Made by a program: the position numbers and the translations under genes. The notes under the pieces were generated by a model that saw only the letters and a list, made by a program, of their open reading frames with translations, was not told the DNA's origin and made no database searches. A DNA stretch of 64,000 nt from Crocinitomicaceae bacterium (GTDB lineage: Bacteria; Bacteroidota; Bacteroidia; Flavobacteriales_D; Crocinitomicaceae), in contig JAKVAR010000014.1 in the NCBI GenBank assembly GCA_022447585.1, forward strand, positions 1-64,000, read 5' to 3'. Of the stretch, positions 43,943-52,281 are shown one piece after another; the stretch's first letter is position 1, and every line of letters starts with the position of its first letter.

Positions 43943-45139
43943 TTACTTCCATTCGTAAACCCACCCATTTGGAGCTACATCCTTTAACGACGAAAGATCA
44001 GATTGCGCCTCTGCTCGTGAAGCAAACGATTTAATACTTACAAGGTTCATGCCTCTTCCTTTTCCAATTTTTACTTGGTATCCTGCCGCGCGCATTTTCT
44101 CACCAAGCCGATCTGCATTTGATTCCGATGTAAACGCTCCAGCAATGATATGGAAAGGTAAGTCTTGATCTGAATTTTGAGTGTTTACTACTTTCTCTAT
44201 GACTTCTTCCTTCGCCGTTTCCTTTTCTTGAGTCATATCCTCTTCTAGTAGATCTTCTGTAGCTTCTTCAAGTATTTCTTCTTCTTCAATAACTTCCTCA
44301 TCGTTTTCATTAGCATCTCCTTTCAACAGTTCCTCCATTTGCTCTAGTTGAGATGTTTCAGAAAGATCGTTTTGCTCCTTTTTGTCAGCTAAAAATGGGA
44401 TGTGCTGTTTGTAATTATCATAATTAACCCCCAGAAAAGTTCCGCCTACCAATAAAAGTAGAATTAGTACTACAAGCATATAGAACCCTGCACCTCGCTT
44501 TTTCTTCTTCTTGTGATCATCTTGTTCTTGTTTCAATTGATCAAGTTTTGCAGCTGTCGCTTTTTTTTCTTCTTTTTCAAGAATGTTTAGTTCTTTTTTT
44601 TCCGTTTTCGGAGGGGTATATGTGTTCTCTATTTTTGGTTTTACTTCTTCCGTCGGTTTTTTGATAGAAATTGTGCTTTCTGGTTGCTTTTTCTCAGTTT
44701 TAACTTCTTCTTTTACCTCTTCAGTCTTTTTTTCTTCGTTCGGAGTTGGAGGGGTAAGGATGTTGTCTTCTTCTTTGCTCTCTTCTACAATTAGAGTTGG
44801 AGGAGTGCTCTCTTCCGAAGGGTGCATTGCTGCCCAGCTTTTAAAATCTACTTCTCCGTCATTTTTGTAGAATGAACCAAATTGATACATGTCGTAGGAT
44901 TCTCCCTTGTCAAGTTCCAAATGAATTTCTCGAACGTATTTAGCAACAAGGTTCTTTGCTTCATTCTCATCCATTCCTTCTTTTTCCGAGATGTAAGACG
45001 TTAATTTTCCATCATCATGTTTAAGGTAGGACATAAACATAATCTCTCCTTTGTTAGAATTTGTAATGGTCAATGCTCCGAGTCCCGGAATTATAATTGT
45101 GTTGACGTCTTTAAGGATTTCTAATAGATACTTGTCCAT
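43943..45139 (-). CDS. HU-like (CCDC81-type) / transmembrane / SPOR domain protein
   Basis: 398 residues. The N-terminus (MDKYLLEILKDVNTIIIPGLGALTITN, residues 1-100 approximately) matches the bacterial HU-CCDC81 domain, followed by a low-complexity acidic and proline-rich linker (about 105-205), a basic KKKKKRG stop-transfer sequence, one membrane helix (about 215-235, FYMLVVLILLLLVGGTFLGV), another acidic stretch (about 260-320), and a C-terminal SPOR domain (LPFHIIAGAFTSESNADRLGEKMRAAGYQVKIG, about 328-398) that binds peptidoglycan lacking stem peptides. It probably links the cytoplasmic side to the division-site cell wall. Confidence 0.88.
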   Translation of the reverse strand: MDKYLLEILKDVNTIIIPGLGALTITNSNKGEIMFMSYLKHDDGKLTSYISEKEGMDENEAKNLVAKYVREIHLELDKGESYDMYQFGSFYKNDGEVDFKSWAAMHPSEESTPPTLIVEESKEEDNILTPPTPNEEKKTEEVKEEVKTEKKQPESTISIKKPTEEVKPKIENTYTPPKTEKKELNILEKEEKKATAAKLDQLKQEQDDHKKKKKRGAGFYMLVVLILLLLVGGTFLGVNYDNYKQHIPFLADKKEQNDLSETSQLEQMEELLKGDANENDEEVIEEEEILEEATEDLLEEDMTQEKETAKEEVIEKVVNTQNSDQDLPFHIIAGAFTSESNADRLGEKMRAAGYQVKIGKGRGMNLVSIKSFASRAEAQSDLSSLKDVAPNGWVYEWK

Positions 45140-45174
45140 TGGTTAAGTTTTAGGGAAGTGGAAGATACAAAAAA

Positions 45175-46029
45175 TCAAAATAACTCTGAAAATTTGAATG
45201 TCTCTTTAAGTCGGATTCCTTTTTCTGTTTTTTGTAATGTACAGCATTCACTTGCGATATCATGTTCCAAAAACAAAATGTAATTGTTTTTTTCAGCTGT
45301 TTTTAGGAATTTTTCTTTTTCAGAAAGTGTGATTAATGGTCGTGTATCATATCCCATAACATATGGAATCGGTATATGACCTGTACTTGGGAGAAGGTCG
45401 GCCATAAAAACCATTGTTTGGTTTTTATAATGGATGTGCGGAATCATCATACTTTCTGTATGTCCATCAACGAAAAGCACATCAAAATTGTTGAATACAT
45501 TTTTAGTGAAATCACCTTGTCGATCGACAAATTTCAATTGTCCACTTTGTTGAATAGGAAGTATGTTTTCCTTTAAAAAGGATGCTTTTTCTCTAGCGTT
45601 CGGTTCAGTAGCCCATTGCCAATGCTTTTCAGTGCTCCAGTATATTGCGTTCTTAAACACTGGTTCAAATCCAGTTCTGTCTTTGTTCCATTTAATAGCT
45701 CCGCCGCAATGATCAAAATGCAAATGAGTTAGAAATACATCTGTTATGTCATCAACAGAAAAACCAAGTTTATTTAAGTTGGGTTCAAGGCTGTTTTCAT
45801 CCGATAGATAATAGTGAGAGAAGAATTTTTCTGATTGCTTATCACCGATTCCAGTATCTACTAGTATTAAACGATCGCCATCTTCAATTAATAACGATCT
45901 CATTGTCCAATCACACATGTTTTTGGCATCTGCTGGGTTGGTTCTTTCCCAAAGAGATTTAGGGACAACACCAAACATAGCGCCGCCGTCTAGTTTGAAA
46001 TTCCCTGTATTGAGCGGGTGTATTATCAT
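45175..46029 (-). CDS. MBL-fold metallo-hydrolase
   Basis: 284 residues. The zinc signature FLTHLHFDHCGG (HxHxDH, about residues 98-109) with the preceding GDRLILVDTGIGDK, a third ligand in DGHTESMMIPHI (H about 189-198) and a final LEHDIASEC give a complete metallo-beta-lactamase fold. Such members act on lactones, phosphodiesters or thioesters; the residues visible do not decide which. It sits in a minus-strand run behind the EamA transporter (16 bases) and before the SPOR gene (35 bases). Confidence 0.88.
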   Translation of the reverse strand: MIIHPLNTGNFKLDGGAMFGVVPKSLWERTNPADAKNMCDWTMRSLLIEDGDRLILVDTGIGDKQSEKFFSHYYLSDENSLEPNLNKLGFSVDDITDVFLTHLHFDHCGGAIKWNKDRTGFEPVFKNAIYWSTEKHWQWATEPNAREKASFLKENILPIQQSGQLKFVDRQGDFTKNVFNNFDVLFVDGHTESMMIPHIHYKNQTMVFMADLLPSTGHIPIPYVMGYDTRPLITLSEKEKFLKTAEKNNYILFLEHDIASECCTLQKTEKGIRLKETFKFSELF

Positions 46030-46045
46030 GATATTTCTAATTTAA

Positions 46046-46912
46046 TCAGTTTGCAATATACAAAGTTGTTATGGCTAATATTGCAGCAATCAAACCTAAT
46101 ATTTTTTTGGGTGTTTTGTTTTCTTTAAATACGATAAATCCAACTAGGGCGGAGCAAAGAACAACCGATACATTTGTAATTGCTAAGACTGTTGAATCAG
46201 TCCATCCAGTGGTTCTATATGAAAGCAGTAGTAGGTAGATCGAGAAATAGTTTGGTATGCCTAAGATGATGCCGGCTAATACGTTTTTGAAAGCTAAAAA
46301 CATTTTTTTTTGAATGATCCTAACAATAAGGATTAGGCTTCCAATGATACCAGCTGCTCCAAGTCCTAAGGCAGTAAAGATTGATGGTGTCATTTCTCCT
46401 AATGTGTTTTTTTGAATGTAATTGAGTAAGAAGTCTAATCCACCGCTTCCAATAAATAGCAAGCCTAACATCCAGGTAGCATTTACTTTACTAGATTTTT
46501 TTTTATCCGGGGAAGACACCAGAAATACGCCGATGAATGCCAGAATGATTCCGATTAACTTAAGCAGAGATAGGTTCTCGGAATAGCCTATCATCATTAG
46601 TATAAGTGATATTGCCATACTCATTTTTACGGCAATTGAGGTTGAGGCTACACCATTTGCCTGTGAGCTTCTACCCATAATGAAGAATAAACCAATAAAC
46701 ATGAATGCACTTATGATTACAAATGGAATCCAGTTTCGATTTTCAAATGAACTACTATTCCATTCATTACCATACAATGCGAAACCAATAATAGCTGCCG
46801 TAAAGTAGTTGAAAACAATAGCTTGAAATGTGTCAATTTTTAATTTGTCAAAGTATTTGAAGATAACAAATATTAGTGTTGATGAGCAAACGGATAGTAG
46901 TAATGGAATCAT
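46046..46912 (-). CDS. EamA/DMT-type transporter
   Basis: 288 residues with about ten transmembrane helices arranged as two EamA repeats (first about 1-135, second about 145-288). Typical segments are STLIFVIFKYFDKLKIDTFQAIVFNYFTAAIIGF and STSIAVKMSMAISLILMMIGYSENLSLLKLIGIILAFIGVFLV. Members export or import small metabolites; no substrate can be named. It overlaps ribD by 4 bases (46909-46912), so they are translationally coupled, although a role in riboflavin transport would be only a guess. Confidence 0.85.
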   Translation of the reverse strand: MIPLLLSVCSSTLIFVIFKYFDKLKIDTFQAIVFNYFTAAIIGFALYGNEWNSSSFENRNWIPFVIISAFMFIGLFFIMGRSSQANGVASTSIAVKMSMAISLILMMIGYSENLSLLKLIGIILAFIGVFLVSSPDKKKSSKVNATWMLGLLFIGSGGLDFLLNYIQKNTLGEMTPSIFTALGLGAAGIIGSLILIVRIIQKKMFLAFKNVLAGIILGIPNYFSIYLLLLSYRTTGWTDSTVLAITNVSVVLCSALVGFIVFKENKTPKKILGLIAAILAITTLYIAN

Positions 46913-47928
46913 ACCTTGAAATAAGTTTTTATCGTATCATCAAAGAACGATTTTGACTCTGTGTGTTCATAATTGAATGTTGGCGCAAGTGTTCCTTCTT
47001 TTATATCTTCCTTTCCCGTAATAATAATAGCTTCATCCCAAAGTTCATCCTCAATGAATGAATCTAGAGTAGCTTTTCCTCCTTCAATAAGCACAGAGTT
47101 AATTCCTAATTCAAACAAGGTTTCGCAAATAGTTTTTGGTGAAATTATATTCAGTTGAATCCAACTTTTATTATCTTTTTGATCTGTTTTTAAAGTGTTT
47201 AAGATAATCGTTTTCGAGTCATTATTAAAGAGAGCTTTGTCTTTAGATAGTTTAAGTTCGGGATCAATAACAATTCGAATGGGGTTTGCTCCTTTTACTG
47301 CTCTAACTGTTAGTGAAGGGTTGTCATGTTCTGCCGTTTTTCTTCCGACTAAAATCGCTTGAGTCTCACTACGGATTTTATGAACAACACTTTGCGTCTC
47401 AGGACCCGAAATCCAGTGTTGTTTATTGTCTTTGTCAATGAAACCGTCTGGAGATTGAGCCCATTTTAAAGTGATATACGGTCTCTTTTTTTCATGAAAA
47501 CAGAAGAAATGTTTATTGAGATCAAGACATTCCTTTTCAAGAATTCCGAGTTTTACTTCAATGCCCTGTTCTTCAAGCATTTTTATCCCTTTTCCATTTA
47601 CTTCTGAAAACGTGTCAAAGCTTCCAATCACCACACGTTTAAACTTTTTCTCGATGAGTAATAAGGCACAGGGAGGTGTTTTTCCAAAATGAGCGCATGG
47701 TTCTAGAGAGACATATATAGTTGCATCTTTTAAAAGTGAAGTTTCTTTAACGCTGTTCACAGCATTTACTTCTGCATGCGCGAAACCGTATTTTTCATGA
47801 TAACCTTCTCCGATGATTCTATCGTTATGTACTATTACTGCCCCAACCAATGGGTTAGGTGCTACACGTCCTTTTCCAAGCTTGGCAAGTTGGATACAAC
47901 GTTTCATGAAGAATTCATCGTTATGCAT
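46909..47928 (-). CDS. ribD: Bifunctional riboflavin deaminase/reductase RibD
   Basis: 339 residues. The deaminase half (1-145) has APNPLVGAVIV, the zinc motif HAEVNAVNS and PCAHFGKTPPCALLL; the reductase half has KWAQSPDGFIDKDNKQHWISGPETQSVVHKIRSETQAILVG and VLIEGGKATLDSFI. It performs the second and third steps of riboflavin synthesis (deamination of the pyrimidinone and reduction of the ribosyl chain). It is divergent from the MFS gene at 47982; the 53-base interval should hold both promoters. Other rib genes are not in the window. Confidence 0.95.
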   Translation of the reverse strand: MHNDEFFMKRCIQLAKLGKGRVAPNPLVGAVIVHNDRIIGEGYHEKYGFAHAEVNAVNSVKETSLLKDATIYVSLEPCAHFGKTPPCALLLIEKKFKRVVIGSFDTFSEVNGKGIKMLEEQGIEVKLGILEKECLDLNKHFFCFHEKKRPYITLKWAQSPDGFIDKDNKQHWISGPETQSVVHKIRSETQAILVGRKTAEHDNPSLTVRAVKGANPIRIVIDPELKLSKDKALFNNDSKTIILNTLKTDQKDNKSWIQLNIISPKTICETLFELGINSVLIEGGKATLDSFIEDELWDEAIIITGKEDIKEGTLAPTFNYEHTESKSFFDDTIKTYFKV

Positions 47929-47981
47929 AGAACGAAGATAAAGTTTAGGATTTAAAGGTTATCAATTTCTTTTATATTTTC

Positions 47982-49256
47982 GTGGGCATGAATACACTTA
48001 CTACAAAAAGCAAATTCAAGTATTTATTTAGTTTGCCAGTTATTGTTGCTGCTCTCGGTTATTTTGTGGATATATACGATTTAACACTTTTCGGAATTGT
48101 TCGTGTCGATAGTTTGAAAGATTTGGGGTTAGATATTGACCATGCTGGATCTTTAATATTGAATTGGCAAATGTTTGGACTTTTACTTGGGGGAATTCTT
48201 TGGGGGGTATTCGGAGATAAGAAAGGTAGGCTTTCGGTACTTTTTGGATCTATTTTGGTCTACTCACTGGCTAATGTAGCCTGTGGGTTTCTTCCTCAAA
48301 TGCAGTTTATGGACACTACTGTGCTTTATTGTATACTAAGGTTTATAGCTGGAGTTGGTTTAGCTGGAGAGTTGGGAGCAGGGATTACATTAGTGTCAGA
48401 GTCTTTACCAAAAGAACTAAGAGCAATAGGAACTTCTTTGGTTGCAGGATTTGGTTTGTTAGGAGCTGTTGTAGCTAAATTAACAGTTGGGTTTTCTGGT
48501 GATTGGACAGTGACTTACTTTATTGGTGGTGGTCTTGGATTAGCCTTGTTGTTGCTAAGAGTCGGGGTTGTAGAGTCAGGAATTTATAAAGAGGTTAAGA
48601 CGAATCTGAATGTGAAGAAAGGGAATTTTATTTCCTTTTTTACGAATTACTCGAGGTTTGTTAAGTACGTGAAGTGTATTGCGATAGGTTTGCCAACTTG
48701 GTTTTGTATTGGAATTTTTGCCTTTTTTGGAAATCAATTTGCTGAGCCTTTGAGTATCAATGGTGAAATTGATCCTGGTGCTTGTATTATGTGGGCCTAT
48801 ATTGGAATCTCTGTCGGAGATTTCGCAAGTGGTTTTTTAAGTCACCTTTTAAATTCAAGAAAAAAAGCAATTTTTTGGATGTTAATGTTTACCCTTCTCG
48901 GTGTCGTGTTGTTGATTTCCGGTGCGGCCAACTCTGTTAATATGTATTACTTTTTTATGGCTTGGTTGGGATTAGGTACTGGGTATTGGGCCATGTTTGT
49001 TACTGTTGGAGCAGAGCAATTCGGAACGAATATTCGATCTACTGCGGCAACTACTATACCTAATATGGTTAGAGGTAGCTTGCCCTTGATGGTTATTCTC
49101 TTTAACTATGTTAAGAGTGATGTTTTTAATGACTCGAACCATGGCGTGCTGGTGGCGGCAATAGTGGTAGGTGTGATTTCTTTCGCTTTATCTATTTATT
49201 CCACCTTGACTATAGAAGAAACGCATAATAAAGATCTTGATTTTATTGAAGAGTAG
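47982..49256 (+). CDS. Major facilitator superfamily transporter
   Basis: 424 residues with 12 predicted membrane helices. The loop 2-3 signature is WGVFGDKKGRLSVLFGS (about residues 78-94), and ELGAGITLVSESLPKELRAIGTSLVAGFG (about 133-161) resembles sugar/metabolite porters of the ACS-like or sugar-porter groups. The second half contains GTNIRSTAATTIPNMVRGSLPLMVILFNY. The substrate is unknown. It is divergently transcribed from ribD and ends 3 bases before the convergent phosphoesterase gene. Confidence 0.88.
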   Translation: MGMNTLTTKSKFKYLFSLPVIVAALGYFVDIYDLTLFGIVRVDSLKDLGLDIDHAGSLILNWQMFGLLLGGILWGVFGDKKGRLSVLFGSILVYSLANVACGFLPQMQFMDTTVLYCILRFIAGVGLAGELGAGITLVSESLPKELRAIGTSLVAGFGLLGAVVAKLTVGFSGDWTVTYFIGGGLGLALLLLRVGVVESGIYKEVKTNLNVKKGNFISFFTNYSRFVKYVKCIAIGLPTWFCIGIFAFFGNQFAEPLSINGEIDPGACIMWAYIGISVGDFASGFLSHLLNSRKKAIFWMLMFTLLGVVLLISGAANSVNMYYFFMAWLGLGTGYWAMFVTVGAEQFGTNIRSTAATTIPNMVRGSLPLMVILFNYVKSDVFNDSNHGVLVAAIVVGVISFALSIYSTLTIEETHNKDLDFIEE

Positions 49257-49259
49257 GTT

Positions 49260-50066
49260 TTATTTGTATTCCCAGCTGAGTTCGCGTTGAGAAATATTGT
49301 GGTGAAGAATTAAGTATTTTTCATTTATTGTTCCTGATTCTAGCCCTGAAGCTAAGTATATAATACCATCTGCTGTTTTGTATTCAAATTTATTAGTGAA
49401 TAGGCCTAAATCACCTGCTAAGCATAAAACTTCAATGTTTCTACTTCTCAATTCTTTCAATCTTGGGTAAATTGTTGTGTAAAAGTTATTTGGAAATAAC
49501 GAATGGCTATATGGTTCAAGATGACCGTTAGATACATGTGGGATTTGATCGTGTAATATTGGATGGTCAACCATCCATAATAATTTGTGTGTTAGTAGTA
49601 TTAAATGTGAAGAGTTGGAGATTGTGTCAACTACATTGTTGAATAATTCCAATTGTTCATCTATTATCGAACAATTGTCCTGTTGCGTATCGAGTACCAG
49701 AAAAGTGATGTCATTATGAAAAAATGAATAGAACGGTTTTCGATTTGTATAATCTTTAATTAAACTAGTGTCCGTATAGTCATGATTTCCTAAGCTCCAA
49801 AGTGTTTTGGGTGAGGAGATTCGAAATGTGCTTTCAATCAATTCCATTATGGTGTTGTCAGCTGATGTTTCAAAAGCAAGGTCCCCACCGAGTAATGTAA
49901 GGTCGTAGTTTAGGTAATTAATGTTTTTTGAAATTGAGTTGATGTCAGAGTTGTTATTCATTCTAGTATGTGAGATATGAATGTAGTCCTTGATAATATC
50001 CTCAGGTACTTTGTCTTTTGCGCAAGACGTTAGTGCTAGAATTGATATGAATAACAGAAGTTTCAT
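49260..50066 (-). CDS. Metallophosphoesterase-like lipoprotein with incomplete metal motifs
   Basis: 268 residues. Lipoprotein signal MKLLLFISILALTSCAKD (lipobox LTSC, Cys about 15). The calcineurin-like fold is seen in TLLGGDLAFE (motif II, GD), WSLGNHDYTD (motif III, GNHD) and ILLTHKLLW (motif IV, H). But motif I reads ISHTRM where the family has ISDxH, and motif V reads LAGDLG where GHxH is expected, so up to four of the metal ligands are changed. It may be inactive, use a different metal arrangement, or be a binding protein. It sits downstream of the ahpC gene on the same strand. Confidence 0.75.
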   Translation of the reverse strand: MKLLLFISILALTSCAKDKVPEDIIKDYIHISHTRMNNNSDINSISKNINYLNYDLTLLGGDLAFETSADNTIMELIESTFRISSPKTLWSLGNHDYTDTSLIKDYTNRKPFYSFFHNDITFLVLDTQQDNCSIIDEQLELFNNVVDTISNSSHLILLTHKLLWMVDHPILHDQIPHVSNGHLEPYSHSLFPNNFYTTIYPRLKELRSRNIEVLCLAGDLGLFTNKFEYKTADGIIYLASGLESGTINEKYLILHHNISQRELSWEYK

Positions 50067-50094
50067 TGAGTAGAGTTAGTTAAAATTCTTACGA

Positions 50095-50127
50095 GGAAAA
50101 AAAGCCGCTCAAAAAAATGAGCGGCTC
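50095..50127 (-). terminator. Intrinsic terminator after ahpC
   Basis: Nine base pairs (50103-50111 with 50118-50126) with a 6-base loop; on the minus strand it is followed by a run of eight T residues. It ends the ahpC transcript before the phosphoesterase gene. Confidence 0.85.
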
Positions 50128-50144
50128 AAACTAAAGTTTAGCTC

Positions 50145-50777
50145 TTAGTGTTTTTCTAAGTATTCGGCAACTCCTTCAAAAGAGGCTTTCATACCTTCAT
50201 CGCCTTTATGCCAGTTAGCCGGACAAACTTCGCCATTCTCTTCGAAGAATTGCAATGCGTCCACCATTCTTAATGCTTCATCAACATTTCTTCCTAATGG
50301 GAACATGTTGATTAATTCGTGCATTACAGTTCCTTCTTTGTCAATTAAGAATAAACCTCTGTAAGCAATCATTGGTCCGTTAGCAACCATGTTTCCGTCC
50401 ATATCATAGTCATACTCTCCAGCTAAAACACCGTAAGCATCAGAAATAGTTTTCGACGTATCCGCAACGATTGGATATTTTACTCCTTGGATTCCTCCTT
50501 TTTCTTTTGGTACTTGTAGCCAACCCCAGTGCGACTCTTCAGTATCTGTTGATGCAGCTACAACTTTTACTCCTCTAGCCTCGAATTCATCAAGTTTCGC
50601 TTGAAAAGCGTGTAATTCAGAAGGACAAACGAATGTGAAATCTTTTGGGTAAAAGAACAATAATACGTGGTTCTTTCCAATGTATTGGTCTAAAGAAAAG
50701 TCTTCAACTATCTCCATTCCGTTAACTACTGCAGCTGCCTTAAATGATGGCGCTTTTTTTCCTACTAATACTCCCAT
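50145..50777 (-). CDS. ahpC: Peroxiredoxin (AhpC/Prx1 type)
   Basis: 210 residues, typical 2-Cys peroxiredoxin. The peroxidatic motif FYPKDFTFVCPSELHAFQ (Cys about 50) and the resolving region NGEVCPANWHKGDEGMK (Cys about 176) are both present. It reduces hydrogen peroxide and organic peroxides. It is close to dps (53 bases) and the divergently read oxyR, giving an oxidative-stress cluster. Confidence 0.95.
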   Translation of the reverse strand: MGVLVGKKAPSFKAAAVVNGMEIVEDFSLDQYIGKNHVLLFFYPKDFTFVCPSELHAFQAKLDEFEARGVKVVAASTDTEESHWGWLQVPKEKGGIQGVKYPIVADTSKTISDAYGVLAGEYDYDMDGNMVANGPMIAYRGLFLIDKEGTVMHELINMFPLGRNVDEALRMVDALQFFEENGEVCPANWHKGDEGMKASFEGVAEYLEKH

Positions 50778-50829
50778 TATATTTTTTTGTTAGTTGTTTA
50801 ATAATTGTTATTCAAAATTAATAAATATG

Positions 50830-51276
50830 TTACTGTTGTAGCCATGATTTGAACATCCAATTTGTTTTTTCTTTTTCTCTTATTAAGTCGCTCATTAAAG
50901 CGTTAGTTCCCTCGTCGCCCATTTCTCCTGATATATCAAGTAATTCTCTCTCAATTTTAAGAATCGATTTTTGTGCTTCTAAGATGTAGTTAACGCCTGT
51001 TTTTCCGTCGTGAATAATCTCGTTTTCTGATAGAGAAGATGTTTTTAAATAATCACTAAATCGAGATATTGGTGTTTCTCCAATCGATAGAATTCTTTCT
51101 GCTAATTCATCAATAACTTCTTGAGATCGAGTGTAAAGTTCTTCGTATTTGAGATGTAATTCAAAGAAAGATTGTCCCTTGATGTTCCAATGAAGAGATC
51201 TTAAGTTTTGATAATGTAATTGATAATTAGAAAGTAATTCGTTGAGTTTGGTAATGTATGTCTCGCTATTCATCAT
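50830..51276 (-). CDS. dps: Dps-type ferritin-like DNA-protection protein
   Basis: 148 residues. LRSLHWNIKGQSFFELHLKYEELYTRSQEVIDELAERILSIG (about 24-65) carries the ferroxidase ligands (H, E/D) of the Dps family at the expected places. It stores iron and protects DNA by a ferroxidase reaction with peroxide. It is divergent from oxyR with 87 bases between and directly upstream of ahpC. The start could also be the second Met, one residue later. Confidence 0.93.
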   Translation of the reverse strand: MMNSETYITKLNELLSNYQLHYQNLRSLHWNIKGQSFFELHLKYEELYTRSQEVIDELAERILSIGETPISRFSDYLKTSSLSENEIIHDGKTGVNYILEAQKSILKIERELLDISGEMGDEGTNALMSDLIREKEKTNWMFKSWLQQ

Positions 51277-51297
51277 GCTTCGTTTTATTTGTTATTA

Positions 51298-51305
51298 CAA
51301 ATTTA
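51298..51305 (-). promoter_or_regulatory. Candidate -7 element of the dps promoter
   Basis: On the minus strand TAAATTTG (complement 51298-51305) matches TAnnTTTG exactly and lies about 22 bases before the dps ATG. The plus-strand near-match TATATTTA at 51340-51347 could serve oxyR. Confidence 0.45.
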
Positions 51306-51318
51306 GCTCGAAGAAGCA

Positions 51319-51342
51319 ATAGTTTTAATTGATTGTTTCTAT
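51319..51342. promoter_or_regulatory. Candidate OxyR operator (24-base dyad) between dps and oxyR
   Basis: ATAGTTTTAATTGATTGTTTCTAT reads as an imperfect dyad, ATAG-N4-AAT-TG-ATT-N4-CTAT. ATAG/CTAT ends and this spacing recall LysR/OxyR sites, although the classical E. coli OxyR site (ATAG-N7-CTAT repeats) is not met. It overlaps the presumed oxyR -7 region and lies just upstream of the dps -7 element, so one bound protein could control both genes. Confidence 0.45.
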
Positions 51343-51363
51343 ATTTATATAAATTTTCCCTAT

Positions 51364-52281
51364 ATGATTTCTATTCAACAAATGGAGTATATTGTGGCTC
51401 TTAATGAGGAGCGACATTTTCAAAAGGCGAGTGAACGCTGTTTTGTAACCCAGCCAACGCTTTCTATGCAGATTAAGAAAGCGGAAGCTTCATTGGGGAG
51501 GTTGATTTTTGATCGCGATAGAACTCCACTTGAATTGACGGCTTTTGGAGTAGAACTTCTAAAGGTTGCTAGAGATGTCTTGAGAGAGAATGATAGAATT
51601 AAAGAATTGGTGGATAGGTCTGATGGGATTTTTAAAGAGGAGCTTAAGATTGCTGTAATTCCCACTATTGCTGGGTATTTACTTCCGGATATGTATGCCG
51701 AATGGCGTGAAGCATTAACAGGTGTTCATATTACAATTGAAGAGATGAAGACTACGGATTTATTGAAAGCAATGGATGAGAAGGGCATTGATATGGCGAT
51801 ACTCGCAGGACCACATAATGATGCGAGACTTAGAACTATTCCCTTATTTCATGAGGAGATAAAGGCATACTTGCCTGGTGAGTGTGGTTCAATAATAGCA
51901 ATTAATGAATTAACTAAGTTTCATCCGTGGTTGTTGACTTCTGGTAATTGCTTGAGGACTCAAATGGTACATTTTTGTGAGATAGAAAATGAAAATGATG
52001 AAGATGAATGGGATTACGAAGGAGGTAATATTGACTTGTTAAAACGAATGGTTGAACTTCATGGGGGGTATACTTTAGTTCCTCAGAATTATATCAAGAA
52101 AGAGGAAAATGCTTATAAAACAATAAAAAATTCAATAGGAGAATTACCAGCACGTGAGGTTATTGCTATCGTTTCACATCGTTCTCGTAAATGGGAGTTC
52201 CTTGAGCCAATTGTTCGTTTAATTCAGCATCGTTACGGGGGAAAGGATAAATCCAATTTTCAAGTACTTAGCTGGAAGTAA
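51364..52281 (+). CDS. oxyR: LysR-type hydrogen peroxide regulator OxyR
   Basis: 305 residues. N-terminal HTH (MISIQQMEYIVALNEERHFQKASERCFVTQPTLSMQIKKAEASLG) is the LysR DNA-binding domain. In the sensor domain SGNCLRTQMVHFC has two Cys with eight residues between, exactly the arrangement of redox Cys199 and Cys208 of E. coli OxyR. It therefore should sense peroxide through a disulfide. It is divergent from dps and close to ahpC, both likely targets. Its stop region overlaps the convergent Kdo-transferase gene by 14 bases. Confidence 0.94.
   Translation: MISIQQMEYIVALNEERHFQKASERCFVTQPTLSMQIKKAEASLGRLIFDRDRTPLELTAFGVELLKVARDVLRENDRIKELVDRSDGIFKEELKIAVIPTIAGYLLPDMYAEWREALTGVHITIEEMKTTDLLKAMDEKGIDMAILAGPHNDARLRTIPLFHEEIKAYLPGECGSIIAINELTKFHPWLLTSGNCLRTQMVHFCEIENENDEDEWDYEGGNIDLLKRMVELHGGYTLVPQNYIKKEENAYKTIKNSIGELPAREVIAIVSHRSRKWEFLEPIVRLIQHRYGGKDKSNFQVLSWK

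Noticed and set aside
44583-44870. Plus-strand 95-codon ORF rich in S, F and V
   Set aside because: Reverse complement of the acidic low-complexity linker in the HU-like/SPOR gene.
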